Shown: positions 23,416-31,445 of the stretch, piece by piece
How the letters are laid out: the number at the start of each line of letters is the position of its first letter
How positions within the stretch are numbered: the first letter of the stretch is position 1
Virus record (IMG/VR): IMGVR_UViG_3300032020_000016
Location: 1 to 44,636 of that record
Length of the DNA stretch: 44,636 nt
DNA from: a virus
Direction: 5' to 3' (one strand)
Made by a program: the position numbers and the translations under genes
The notes under the pieces: model-generated
What the model saw: the letters and a program-made list of their open reading frames with translations, nothing else
Database searches by the model: none
Told to the model about the DNA's origin: nothing

Positions 23416-23580
23416 CTACAGCACGGGCGGGCCGGCCGGCCGGCGCTGAGGCCTCGCGGTCCTCGTGGTGCGCCGACCGGGCCGGGGCAGGCAGGGGGGA
23501 ACCTGCCGAGCAAAGCACACCCTGGGTCCGGAGATGTGCCTCCATGACTCCACCGCCCCTAGCGCGTCAGGTATTGGCAT
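23416..23580 (-). CDS. Possible 54-residue Pro/Arg-rich peptide
   Basis: ATG 23580 follows AAGGAG at 5 bases and overlaps the preceding stop. The first 25 residues look ordinary (PIPDALGAVESWRHISGPR); the rest is low-complexity and covers repeated GGCCGG palindromes. A real gene or a structured leader for 23404. Confidence 0.35.
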   Translation of the reverse strand: MPIPDALGAVESWRHISGPRVCFARQVPPCLPRPGRRTTRTARPQRRPAGPPVL

Positions 23581-23770
23581 ATGTCTCCTTGTGTAGGCGA
23601 GGGCGGGCCGGATTCCCCACCCGGCCCCTGAAGTCATCGGGATACGTTAGGCAGTTAGCATCCCGTGCCTTATATGCGCTCAGATGCTCAGGGCTTGCGT
23701 TACCGCAGAGGCCCCTCTGACAGCCCTTACCCGGTGCTGCCACGCCGCCGCCCTCGCCCGTCATTCTCAT
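23567..23770 (-). CDS. Possible 67-residue protein after SbcC
   Basis: Starts at ATG 23770, overlapping the SbcC stop (ATGA), with an early TGEGGGV motif shared with two other ORFs. The middle and end look protein-like (SAYKARDANCLTYPDDFRGR). Unknown family. Confidence 0.4.
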   Translation of the reverse strand: MRMTGEGGGVAAPGKGCQRGLCGNASPEHLSAYKARDANCLTYPDDFRGRVGNPARPRLHKETYANT

Positions 23771-26115
23771 GCCGCTGTGACCTCCGCATGGCTGCCGTCG
23801 GTCCCCTTTGTCACGGCGATGCGCCAGGGGAACAGGTCCTCCAGTTCCTTGACATGGGTAATTACCAGAACGCACCCGAAGCGATCCTCGATCTTCTCGA
23901 CGCACTGGACGAAAAGCATCCGGCCTTCGGCGTCCAACGGTGCGCAGATTTCGTCTAAAACAAGCATCTCGCAACGCGCACCCGCTCGACTCGCCAGCAA
24001 CTCCGATATTGCTACCCGGATCGCCATATCAACCCGCATGGCCTCCCCACCGCTGTAGCCCTCATAGGGCCGATAGCCTCGGTCGTCGCCGACCATGAGG
24101 TCCAGCGTCTCCACCATCGCGCCTTTCGTCTTCGTCTCGCGTTGCGAGCGCAACTGCAGGGTCATGGCGCCGTCGCTCAGCGTGGCAAGCACGTCGTTGG
24201 CCGCGGCCTCCAGGTCTGGCACAGCCTTCTCAATGAGCAGCGCAGGAATCCCGGTCTTTCCGAACGCCTCCGCCAGCACTTTGAGCAACCCTCGGCGCTT
24301 CTCGCTCGCGGCGATCTCCGTTGCCACATTCGCCGCCTCCGCCCGGGCCTTGAGGCAAGCGCGTAACCGTTCCTCCAAGGCGCCGCGCTCCTGCGCCAGT
24401 CTCTCCTGATCCGCCTGGCATTTCTGAATAGCCTGCTTTACCTCTGTCAGTTCGCGCTGAACCATCCCTACCAAGGAATCCCAATCGCGCGCAAGCCCCA
24501 GTTCCTCTTCGAGTGCGTTCCTGCGGTCCGCCAATTCGTGTGCCTGCCTCTGCAACGGCTCTACGTTGGCCTGCACCTCAGCGATCTGCGCCTCCATGCG
24601 CTCGATAGTAGCCATAGTTTTCTGCAAGCCGGGGAGCGCTGCGGCTTCGCGCTTCAATGCCTCATGCCGGGTCGCGTCATACGCCAGCACTCCTATCCAC
24701 TGCTTCAGTTCGCCGATGACCATCTTGTGTTCGGCACCCGGCTCCTGGCCGTGCAACTGCTTCAGTCGAGTCTCGTCAAATGTCCAGGGGTCTGTTTTCC
24801 GCAAGTCGGCCAGGGCGGTTTCAAGCCCTGGCAGTTTTCCCTGCGCTTCCCGCGCCTGCGCGATCAGCGGGCAGGTTGTGCAGAGCTGTTCCGCCGCCTC
24901 GAAGGTCGCCCCAATCAGGGCATCCTGCTCGCTGTCCGGCAGATAAGTATTGAGAAGGGGGAAGTCGCACGTTGCCCGATTGATGGCGCGGCACGGCACC
25001 TGGTCGAGCACTTCGGCCTGCGCGCGCAAAGTGTAAATCTGCTCCTCGAATCTCCCAACGTCGCGTATGTGAGCCCGTTGCGCCTCCGCAATCTGCTTGG
25101 TCAATGTTTCGATTTCGCGCTTGTGCTCCCGAAACGCCGCCTCATATCTCTCCTCCGCGAGTGCCGCCTCGTGTTTCAGCCGATCGTGCTCCTGCTGCGC
25201 CTCCTCCATCGCGGCGGCGTTCGCCTGTGCAGTTTCGGCTTTGGCGACAGCCTCGGCTAGGGCCGGCTTGTCTTGCAGGGTCCGGCGGAGCGTCTCCAGC
25301 CGCGTGGAGGCTTCCGAATACTTTGCCTGCACCTCCCCCAAGTCCGCGGACATCTCAACTAACCGCTGTCGCCTGCCCTTGTCGGCCTCGCGATCCCGGA
25401 TCAGCGTCTGGTTCCGTTGGTCAGCCTCAGCGAGTTTGCCGTTGAGTTCTGCGTAGTGCTCGGCGAAAGCGCGAAGTTCGTTGTCCACCTGGTCGAGTTG
25501 CTCACCCACAGGGCCTTGCTCGCCGGCCTTCTCCACCAGTTCCTCGCGGCGCCGTTGCGCGACTTCGATGCTGGCCTGCACGTCGCGTGTCATAGCCCGC
25601 GCGATCTCCGCGAGCCGGTCGTATCTGCCCAGGCGCAGAATCTCCCCAAGCACGGCCTTGCGCTCGGCCGGCTTTGCCTTGGTGAATGTGCCCGCTTGTC
25701 CCTGTCCGCAGAACGCCGTCTGTCGCAACAGATCGGCATTCATGTGTAGGGTCTGCTCAATCTGCGCCTGGGTTTCCGCGACAGTTTTCCCGTCCAGAAT
25801 CTGCCCGTTGCACTGGAAACTAAGCAGGGTGCTGCCTCCCCCCTTCCGGCTGCGGTGCCTGGAAACCAGATAAGCCTCTGCGCCCAGGGCGAAGGCGAAT
25901 TCAACCCGGCCCGATTGCTCGCCATCGGAGATGATGCTGTCCGCGTCGCCGCGCGTTTGTCCGTAGAGAGCAAATAGCAGGGCGTCGTAGGCCAGAGTTG
26001 ATTTACCAGCACCATTCGGGCCGGACAGTACGGCCAGATTCATGCCCCTGAAATCTATCCGATGGCCACCCCGGAATGAGTGGATGTTCTCAACCACAAG
26101 GGAGATCGGTATCAT
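23767..26115 (-). CDS. SbcC/Rad50-like SMC-family ATPase
   Basis: The 782-residue protein has Walker A GPNGAGKST at 32-40, FCGQGQAGTF (Q-loop like), two coiled-coil arms (about 180-350 and 430-570) around a central CTTC zinc hook (412-415), then YSGGEAMRVDMA (signature) and LVLDEICAPLD (Walker B) near the C-terminus. With the adjacent SbcD-like nuclease it forms an MR-type complex (phage T4 gp46/gp47), which processes DNA ends for recombination-dependent replication. The start overlaps the SbcD stop by 4 bases. Confidence 0.9.
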   Translation of the reverse strand: MIPISLVVENIHSFRGGHRIDFRGMNLAVLSGPNGAGKSTLAYDALLFALYGQTRGDADSIISDGEQSGRVEFAFALGAEAYLVSRHRSRKGGGSTLLSFQCNGQILDGKTVAETQAQIEQTLHMNADLLRQTAFCGQGQAGTFTKAKPAERKAVLGEILRLGRYDRLAEIARAMTRDVQASIEVAQRRREELVEKAGEQGPVGEQLDQVDNELRAFAEHYAELNGKLAEADQRNQTLIRDREADKGRRQRLVEMSADLGEVQAKYSEASTRLETLRRTLQDKPALAEAVAKAETAQANAAAMEEAQQEHDRLKHEAALAEERYEAAFREHKREIETLTKQIAEAQRAHIRDVGRFEEQIYTLRAQAEVLDQVPCRAINRATCDFPLLNTYLPDSEQDALIGATFEAAEQLCTTCPLIAQAREAQGKLPGLETALADLRKTDPWTFDETRLKQLHGQEPGAEHKMVIGELKQWIGVLAYDATRHEALKREAAALPGLQKTMATIERMEAQIAEVQANVEPLQRQAHELADRRNALEEELGLARDWDSLVGMVQRELTEVKQAIQKCQADQERLAQERGALEERLRACLKARAEAANVATEIAASEKRRGLLKVLAEAFGKTGIPALLIEKAVPDLEAAANDVLATLSDGAMTLQLRSQRETKTKGAMVETLDLMVGDDRGYRPYEGYSGGEAMRVDMAIRVAISELLASRAGARCEMLVLDEICAPLDAEGRMLFVQCVEKIEDRFGCVLVITHVKELEDLFPWRIAVTKGTDGSHAEVTAA

Positions 26116-27356
26116 GCCGCACCGCCTTCCAGCGCCTGCTCCACGGCCTGCGCCTCCGCGATCAGGCCGTCGGTCATCGGCGCAAGGTCCGGGCGCTGCG
26201 CGATGTAGGCTCTCAGCGCATCGGCCACCGTTGTCTCCGCGCTCACGTCAACGACGCGGCGGCGCAGAACCTCCGCGCGCTCGATCTCCACCCGCACCTC
26301 GTAAGCGCCGGCGGCTTCAAACGCCCTGCGAATCTCTGCGACCTGGTGCTGCTGCGCCTCGGCAACTTTCACGCGCACGATAGTGCCCGTAGCATCCTCA
26401 ATGGCCGTTCCCTCTTCGTCCTGCCACTCGACTGTTATCAGCCGCCGGTAAGGCGTGGGGATTTCCTCAACGCCCAGTGCCGTACCCCCACCCTCCACCG
26501 CCTCAAGGTTCAGGAGGAGATACCTTTTGCACTCTTCCTCTTCGCCAAAGTCAACGGCCTCGGGGCTGCCGCAGTACGCCATGTTCGCACCGATCTCTTG
26601 CGGCTTGTGAATATGCCCAAGTGCGTAATAATCGAACCCTAGGCTCAGGAGTTCCTGCGCGTTCAGCGTCCAGTCGCCGCCCATGCCCATGAGTCGCCTC
26701 TGCTGGCCGGCCTCCCCCATGTCAACTGAGAAGTGCCCGAGCAGAATTGAAGGAAGTCCAGGCACTCGCTGATCCGCCAGCCCGCGAATCACGTCCATCA
26801 TCTTCTCGCGCACCAGCAGGTTCAGGCCCTCTGGGGTCTGTTTTCGTGCCTCCGGGTCGGCCAGCAGCAGTTGCTTGTTCGGCCAGGGCACGCAAGCGAT
26901 CTGGCAGCGAACTGCCACCTCAATTGGTGGTTCGCGATTGGCAGGCTCAAAATCAAACACCTCAGTCTTTGGCCCTGGGCAATCACAGAGATAAAGAATC
27001 TGCGGCCTGTCCACGACCGTCACGCCCGCCAGGTCATGCAGCAGTTCAACCGCGTGGTGCTCTGCCGGAGCCTTCGGCGCATCGTGGTTTCCGACCAGCA
27101 CGATCACGGGCACGTTTGCTTCGCAGGCCGGCGCGAATGCCTGGTGCGCGAGCCATACCTCTGTCGGCGTCGGCCTGCAGCCGTCGAATACATCTCCCGC
27201 ATGGAGAATCAAATCTGCGCCGCGCGCGATTCCATCCTCGATGGCGAACCGCGCGCAGCGGTATCTGCCCATGAGCGCGGCGTTCAGCCCGGACTCAGCG
27301 TCAATGCGCCCGCCCTGACTCCCAAAATGCCAATCGCCTGTGACCATTATGCGCAC
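26112..27356 (-). CDS. SbcD/Mre11-like exonuclease
   Basis: The 414-residue calcineurin-type phosphoesterase has all metal motifs: TGDWHFG, HAGDVFDG, VLVGNHDAPKA, ILLGHFSVD and LGHIHKPQ. The C-terminal capping domain is helical. GTG 27356 gives a typical MRIMVTGDWH start; ATG 27347, overlapping the previous stop as TAATG, is the alternative. Partner of the SbcC-like gene downstream. Confidence 0.9.
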   Translation of the reverse strand: MRIMVTGDWHFGSQGGRIDAESGLNAALMGRYRCARFAIEDGIARGADLILHAGDVFDGCRPTPTEVWLAHQAFAPACEANVPVIVLVGNHDAPKAPAEHHAVELLHDLAGVTVVDRPQILYLCDCPGPKTEVFDFEPANREPPIEVAVRCQIACVPWPNKQLLLADPEARKQTPEGLNLLVREKMMDVIRGLADQRVPGLPSILLGHFSVDMGEAGQQRRLMGMGGDWTLNAQELLSLGFDYYALGHIHKPQEIGANMAYCGSPEAVDFGEEEECKRYLLLNLEAVEGGGTALGVEEIPTPYRRLITVEWQDEEGTAIEDATGTIVRVKVAEAQQHQVAEIRRAFEAAGAYEVRVEIERAEVLRRRVVDVSAETTVADALRAYIAQRPDLAPMTDGLIAEAQAVEQALEGGAA

Positions 27357-27592
27357 GTCGCGACCTCCTTCGCCTCCTCGTCTATGCCGCGCTCGATAGC
27401 CAACTCTAGAATGTCAATCCACGACAGCGTGAACCACCGACCCGTCTTCAGACTGCGGATTATCGGATACCCGCCCGCGACCGCAGTGGTCATCTCGTAT
27501 TCGAGGCCCTCCGCGTCCTTCGCCGTCCCGACCGCCATGCGCAACATCAGGGTCTCGCTCGGATGCAATTTGCCGACCGGTCTCTTTCTCAC
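27347..27592 (-). CDS. Small hypothetical protein upstream of SbcD
   Basis: The 81-residue protein is mixed alpha/beta (LHPSETLMLRMAVGTAKDA; RWFTLSWIDILELAIERG). It starts at GTG 27592, overlapping the previous stop as GTGA. Unknown function; possibly a partner of the SbcCD pair. Confidence 0.55.
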   Translation of the reverse strand: MRKRPVGKLHPSETLMLRMAVGTAKDAEGLEYEMTTAVAGGYPIIRSLKTGRWFTLSWIDILELAIERGIDEEAKEVATCA

Positions 27593-27810
27593 GTTTGCAC
27601 TTTCTCCATCTCGCGCAGTGCCTCCAGCGTCGCGCATTTCCACCCAACCGGCATATGCAGGCGTACGACGTGGGGGGCCAGCCTCATGTGGTGCCGCTTC
27701 CTCCGCGGGTCCAGCGGGCACCGGCGCTCCTCGAAGTCCACGGTCAGCCGTTTCAGTTCGGCGTAATGCGGGCAGTTCTCGCAATTCTCATTGAATGCGA
27801 ACCAGGTCAT
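27589..27810 (-). CDS. Small CxxC protein
   Basis: The 73-residue protein has ENCENCPHYAELK near the start and later CPLDPRRK and KCATLEAL; it could bind one zinc. ATG 27810 overlaps the preceding stop (ATGA). Unknown function. Confidence 0.55.
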   Translation of the reverse strand: MTWFAFNENCENCPHYAELKRLTVDFEERRCPLDPRRKRHHMRLAPHVVRLHMPVGWKCATLEALREMEKVQT

Positions 27811-29003
27811 CGCGCGCCTCCAGGCGGAAGCCCGATCTTCTCAGGGAACCTCGGCTGGCAGGCCCGCGCATAGACCTTGCCCTTGAACCGCTTCCGCCCG
27901 TAATCGCTTTCGCAGAAGTTGACCTCGGCGATGCTGACGGATTTCCCACACCCACAGTCGCACTTCCGGTCACTCTCGCTGGGCCCAGGTTTTGCCGGCG
28001 GTGCTTCCTGCATAGGCAATTCCTCGGGGGGACCAGCATCCTGAGATTCACTAGCATCTGGTGCCGCGCCGTCTTCTAGCTCTGGCTGCTCAGTCACAGC
28101 CACAGGCCCAGGCTCGGCCTCAGCAGCGGCGGCGGATGCTTCCTCAGCCTGTTCCGCAACTGCGCCTTCCTCATGCACGACCTCGGCCTCTTCGGCCACC
28201 TCTGCGGCCTCGGTCAGGGGTGGTTGCTTGTCGTTTACAACCTCCGCGCTCACGCGCTTCGGCCCACCTGGGCCGAACAGTGCTTCAGCGGCCGCCCGGG
28301 CGTGCTCCGGCGTGACCTTGCGCACCAGGATGGCGCGCTGAAGCGTAATCGTGATCTCTGTAAAGTCTCCCGCGACGTTGATGACCCCCCCGCAGCGGCG
28401 AACGAAATGACGCAGCACCTGGTTCTCGGCCTTGGTCTGCACGAGGGCAAGCCGATGATCCTGCACCTCCATGCGCGCGAGAAGGACTTCGGCCTGCACC
28501 TCGGGTGCCAGCGTTTGCACCAAAGACAGCGCAGTCTGCTCCTCTACCACTTGCGCCAGGGCTTTCGTCTGAGCATCGGTCGGTTTCTCGTTGGGCGTCT
28601 TCGTCGTCGGCTTCGGCAACTTCTTGAGTGCCGCCCGGAACAACTCGGCGGCCATGTCATATTCTCGAACGCGGCGGTACACCGTGAGCATTCCTGCCGC
28701 GTCCAGCCGGAAACCTGTGGCGTCGGCCAGAACATAACGCCGGTCCTGCTGAACGATGCGGGGCACGACACGCACCCCTAAAGCCTCGCCCTGCAGCAGT
28801 AGTCCGGTGGTGTTGGTGTGCAGGCCCTTCAGGACCTTGTGCCACCTATTGTTCTCGTCCTTCTCCCACTTCTCGTCCACCCAGAAGTGATCGTCTTTGC
28901 GCAGCGTCACCGCGGTCTCAATCGGTTGCATCTCCTCCGGGGTCGCCACCTGATAGACGCCCGGCTCCAAGTTGCTGAAATCCAACATGCCGTTAGGCAT
29001 CAT
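27807..29003 (-). CDS. Large early protein with acidic linker and zinc ribbon
   Basis: The 398-residue protein begins with a conserved-looking domain (NLEPGVYQVATPEEMQPIET, DDHFWVDEKWEKDENNRWH), a helical centre, a long Glu/Ala/Pro linker (about 260-345) and a C-terminal Cys cluster (KCDCGCGKS, FCESDYGRKR, RACQPR). Architecture suggests a nucleic-acid-binding protein, perhaps in recombination given its place before SbcCD. I do not recognise the family. ATG 29003 follows GAGAGGAG; ATG 29000 is equally placed. Confidence 0.6.
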   Translation of the reverse strand: MMPNGMLDFSNLEPGVYQVATPEEMQPIETAVTLRKDDHFWVDEKWEKDENNRWHKVLKGLHTNTTGLLLQGEALGVRVVPRIVQQDRRYVLADATGFRLDAAGMLTVYRRVREYDMAAELFRAALKKLPKPTTKTPNEKPTDAQTKALAQVVEEQTALSLVQTLAPEVQAEVLLARMEVQDHRLALVQTKAENQVLRHFVRRCGGVINVAGDFTEITITLQRAILVRKVTPEHARAAAEALFGPGGPKRVSAEVVNDKQPPLTEAAEVAEEAEVVHEEGAVAEQAEEASAAAAEAEPGPVAVTEQPELEDGAAPDASESQDAGPPEELPMQEAPPAKPGPSESDRKCDCGCGKSVSIAEVNFCESDYGRKRFKGKVYARACQPRFPEKIGLPPGGAR

Positions 29004-29035
29004 CTGCTCCTCTCTCCTCTGCAATCGAAAAGGGG

Positions 29036-29124
29036 TTGACGCGCGCCCGCGATTCTGCTAGACTTCACCCTGGACATCACGGACGCGATCCCGTTCCGGT
29101 TCTGCTGGAACGGGATTCGCTTTT
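29036..29124 (+). ncRNA. Putative antisense small RNA (promoter plus terminator)
   Basis: Plus strand: -35 TTGACG (29036-29041), 17-base spacer, extended -10 TGC-TAGACT (hexamer 29059-29064), predicted start near 29071. A hairpin follows (ATCCCGTTCC 29088-29097 with GGAACGGGAT 29107-29116, extended by GCG/CGC), then TTTT (29121-29124). The RNA of about 50 bases would be antisense to the end of the 29058 gene. Nothing on the plus strand here is coding, so an oop-like regulator is possible. Confidence 0.5.
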
Positions 29125-29342
29125 GTCGGCACTCCATACTTGCGAAGCCGCGCAAGCATTCTCGCAATCGTGTCCTGCTGCTCCATGATGGTCTGCTGGT
29201 CACAACGCAGGAGGGCTTCGAGCAATTTGCAGTACCGGTCCTTCCCTCGGCATTTCAAGCCTAGCGCGATGATGGCACTGGCTGCGAATCCGATTAGGAC
29301 GCACAATGCAATGATCACGCTGCGCGCCATCTCAGCCTGCAT
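29058..29342 (-). CDS. Small membrane-anchored coiled-coil protein
   Basis: The 94-residue protein has one N-terminal transmembrane helix (VIIALCVLIGFAASAIIALG) and a charged coiled coil (RCDQQTIMEQQDTIARMLAR). ATG 29342 follows GAGGAG; a GTG at 29348 is a poorer start. Function unknown. Its 3' end lies opposite the putative small RNA. Confidence 0.6.
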   Translation of the reverse strand: MQAEMARSVIIALCVLIGFAASAIIALGLKCRGKDRYCKLLEALLRCDQQTIMEQQDTIARMLARLRKYGVPTKANPVPAEPERDRVRDVQGEV

Positions 29343-29772
29343 GTCCACTCCTCACCTTCCTTTCTGCCGGCCGGGGCGGGCACCGTCGTCCAGAGTACTC
29401 ATCCGCGGGAGCACCCGCCCCGACCTTGGCCTGCCTCCACAGCCCCACGGCCCGAAAAGTAGCCTGCCCCGCCCGAGGGGGACGCCCGCACAGGCTGCTC
29501 AGCTGTGACGGGCCAGGCGGGGCAGGGGATATGTAGAGGGCGGCCCCGGCATGGCATTCGCCAGACCATGCCAGGCTTGCGGCTGTCGCCACGGCAGCGC
29601 CGCCCTCGCCGATTCTGGCTCCCGGGCGAGGGGCCGACTTCCCGTCCTGGCGGGCGCCAGAAACCCGGTCAAACCCCTCGCCCTGAGTACTATCCGTTGG
29701 GTTCGGCCATGAAAGCCTCACCCGGGCCATCTGTGGCTGCCTAGCGCCCATCGTGAACGGGTCGCCAGCCAT
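29332..29772 (-). CDS. Possible 146-residue Gly/Pro/Arg-rich protein
   Basis: ATG 29772 has a good RBS (GGGGAGG, 8 bases upstream). The sequence is low-complexity, with RIGEGGAAVATAAS shared in frame with the ORFs at 22935 and 23567. It covers several GC-rich inverted repeats, including a GGGGCGGG/CCCGCCCC pair just before the RBS of the next gene (29380-29420). May be a spacer that happens to stay open. Confidence 0.3.
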   Translation of the reverse strand: MAGDPFTMGARQPQMARVRLSWPNPTDSTQGEGFDRVSGARQDGKSAPRPGARIGEGGAAVATAASLAWSGECHAGAALYISPAPPGPSQLSSLCGRPPRAGQATFRAVGLWRQAKVGAGAPADEYSGRRCPPRPAERKVRSGHAG

Positions 29773-29825
29773 GTCCTGACCTCCCCTGCCGCTTTCTCCA
29801 GGCGGATACGGTCATACACCCCCCC

Positions 29826-29952
29826 TGTGGAAAACGACTTCGCAAACTGTGCAGAAGCGCGCGCCTCTGTGCGCCCCCTGCGCACAACTTCTGAGCAGTT
29901 CATTTATTATCGGACGTTCGGGTATCCACAGGACTTGCGGGCTTGTGGATAA
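29826..29952. other. DnaA-box-like cluster with AT-rich patch (candidate origin)
   Basis: TGTGGATAA (29944-29952) is a perfect DnaA box, GTATCCACA (29922-29930) differs by one base in opposite orientation, and TGTGGAAAA (29826-29834) differs by one. The first two form an 8-bp inverted repeat TATCCACA / TGTGGATA. CATTTATTATC (29901-29911) is an AT-rich patch in a GC-rich genome. The region 29773-29954 contains no convincing gene. Confidence 0.55.
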
Positions 29953-29954
29953 CC

Positions 29955-30212
29955 TCATTCCTCCGTCGCCGCCCAGGGCGGCAGGCAGTCGAAGAGTTCG
30001 CGCCAGGTCAGTTCCTCGAACTCGCCCATGAGCGCAAGAACGACGCCCAGCCGCTGCGCCGTGTGTTCGTTGATACTCCGGCCGGCAAGTGCGTGCTCGA
30101 CTATGGAACGGCTGAGGCCGGACGCCTCCACCAGGTCCTCGACTGTGAGCCCCTTGGAGCGCATCCGCGCTGCTGCCTCGTAGCGGTCCGCGTGATACCA
30201 GCGCAGTCGCAT
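29955..30212 (-). CDS. XRE-family HTH protein
   Basis: The 85-residue protein has a helix-turn-helix (GLTVEDLVEASGLSRSIVEH) followed by INEHTAQRLGVVLALMGEFE, the Cro/CI layout. ATG 30212 follows GGGGGA. Probably a phage regulator; the operator is not identified, but the DnaA-box-like palindrome directly after its stop is a candidate site. Confidence 0.7.
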   Translation of the reverse strand: MRLRWYHADRYEAAARMRSKGLTVEDLVEASGLSRSIVEHALAGRSINEHTAQRLGVVLALMGEFEELTWRELFDCLPPWAATEE

Positions 30213-30249
30213 CAAATCCCCCAGTCTGCCGCGATCTGAGCATTATGGT

Positions 30250-30310
30250 CCTCCGCCCGCCCCTGCCCCCCATAGCCTCGGCGACGGGGGGCAGATGCTG
30301 GAGGGGGCTA
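30250..30310. repeat. Stop-hairpin-RBS element, copy A
   Basis: Minus strand begins with the TAG of the preceding gene, TAGCCCCCTCCAGCATCTGC, then a CTGCCCCCC / GGGGGGCAG hairpin and GGGGCGGGCGGAGG. Related copies lie at 31998-32043 and 32203-32254. Confidence 0.7.
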
Positions 30311-31072
30311 CGTTGCTTTTCGCGCAACCTGTACCATGCGGCTGAGTTTGCGGTTCTGTGCGTCCCTGGCTGCGTCCCTGGCTGCGGCCCAGGCTGCGTC
30401 CCTGGCTGCGGCCCTGGCTGCGGCCCTGGCTGCGGCCCAGGCTGCGTCCCAGGCTGCGTCCCTGGCTGCGTCCCAGGCTGCGTCCCAGGCTGCGTCCCTG
30501 GCTGCGGCCCAGGCTGCGTCCCTGGCTGCGGCCCCGGCTGCGTCCCTGGCTGCGGCCCAGGCTGCGTCCCTGGCTGCGGCCCCGGCTGCGTCCCAGGCTG
30601 CGTCCCTGGCTGCGTCCCTGGCTGCGTCCCTGGCTGCGTCCCTGGCTGCGGCCAACTCCTGGTCAGTCGCTTCCCCTCGCACCCATTTGCGCTTCGTCTC
30701 TATGGCCTGCCAACTGCGAGGGTCAGGCTCCCGCCCTGCGTTGAGCTCGGCTTTCAGCGCCTGTTCCGCGCACCAGCAAGCGAACTCGTGCAGGATTCCC
30801 TGCCCCACCTCAGCAGGCAGGTGCCAGAGCAGACGGCGTGAGCGTGAGCACACCTTGTCCGTGTCTATCAGCATATCTTTTGACACCTCGACACGGCAGA
30901 TAGTAGAGCCTCTCGCGTAAGTTACTGCATCAATCAGCCGTTCGCTCGCATGGTAGCCGTGACTGCACATGACCAGTTCGCCCTCTACGGTGCGCTTCTC
31001 GCCGTCTGTCCAGGCGGGTTCGTCCCCATACCCGCCTGTCATGTCATCCCGCAGGAAATGCCAGGCTCTCAT
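30308..31072 (-). CDS. Ala-Ala-x-x repeat protein
   Basis: The 254-residue protein has an N-terminal domain seen in many phage proteins (AWHFLRDDM, GEKRTVEGELVMCSHGYHAS, DAVTYARGSTICRVEV, GILHEFACWCAEQAL) and a C-terminal tract of 24 tetrapeptides A-A-[RWG]-[DA]. I recognise the architecture but not a function. ATG 31072 lies just after AAAGAGG. Stop codon lies in repeat element copy A. Confidence 0.75.
   Translation of the reverse strand: MRAWHFLRDDMTGGYGDEPAWTDGEKRTVEGELVMCSHGYHASERLIDAVTYARGSTICRVEVSKDMLIDTDKVCSRSRRLLWHLPAEVGQGILHEFACWCAEQALKAELNAGREPDPRSWQAIETKRKWVRGEATDQELAAARDAARDAARDAARDAAWDAAGAAARDAAWAAARDAAGAAARDAAWAAARDAAWDAAWDAARDAAWDAAWAAARAAARAAARDAAWAAARDAARDAQNRKLSRMVQVARKAT
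30362..30649 (-). repeat. 24 tandem 12-bp repeats coding Ala-Ala-[Arg/Trp/Gly]-[Asp/Ala]
   Basis: Twenty-four exact 12-bp units, GCAGCC[A/T/G]GGG[A/C]C. The two Ala codons are always GCA GCC; only the first base of codon 3 and the middle base of codon 4 vary. Predicted all-helical. Confidence 0.9.
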
Positions 31073-31097
31073 CCTCTTTTCCTTTCCGGGTAGGGGT

Positions 31098-31364
31098 TCA
31101 GACCCCGCCCCCCTTCCGGGCGGCAATCTCGGCCACCACCGCCCGGCGCAGTTTCCGGGCCTCCCAGAGGGGTATTCGATACCTGCCAGTCAACACCATA
31201 CTGAGCCGACTGATGCTCCACCCTGTCGCATCCTGAAGAACCCGGAGCCGTACTGGGCCCCGTTTCACCTTCCGCTGCAGGTCGGCTATGTACCCCGGCG
31301 AGGCATACTCCTCTGCCGAAAAACCTAGGCCCCGCCTGGGTTTGTTGGCTCTCTGCGCGGTCAT
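31098..31364 (-). CDS. Cro-like HTH protein
   Basis: The 88-residue protein has a likely helix-turn-helix (LQDATGWSISRLSMVLTGRY) and a basic N-terminus. ATG 31364 follows GGAGGTG. It lies next to, and divergent from, the repressor gene at 31492, with its own promoter in between: a CI/Cro-type arrangement. Confidence 0.65.
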   Translation of the reverse strand: MTAQRANKPRRGLGFSAEEYASPGYIADLQRKVKRGPVRLRVLQDATGWSISRLSMVLTGRYRIPLWEARKLRRAVVAEIAARKGGGV

Positions 31365-31395
31365 TCATGCACCTCCACTACTTCTACTACCCCTC

Positions 31396-31445
31396 TTCTT
31401 ACCATAAACGGGCAGGCTTGTCAAGGGGTTTGGGAAATATTTTTG
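31396..31445 (-). promoter_or_regulatory. Leftward promoter for the Cro-like gene
   Basis: -35 TTGACA (31424-31419), 17-base spacer, extended -10 TGG-TAAGAA (31401-31396); CAAAAATATTT (31445-31435) lies 10 bases upstream of the -35 like an UP element. The same upstream block is found at the 32.6-kb promoter. The block could also be a repressor site. Confidence 0.65.

Noticed and set aside
30362-30649. CRISPR array or diversity-generating repeat
   Set aside because: Twelve-base units without spacers, in frame as Ala-Ala-x-x; no reverse transcriptase or template repeat seen.
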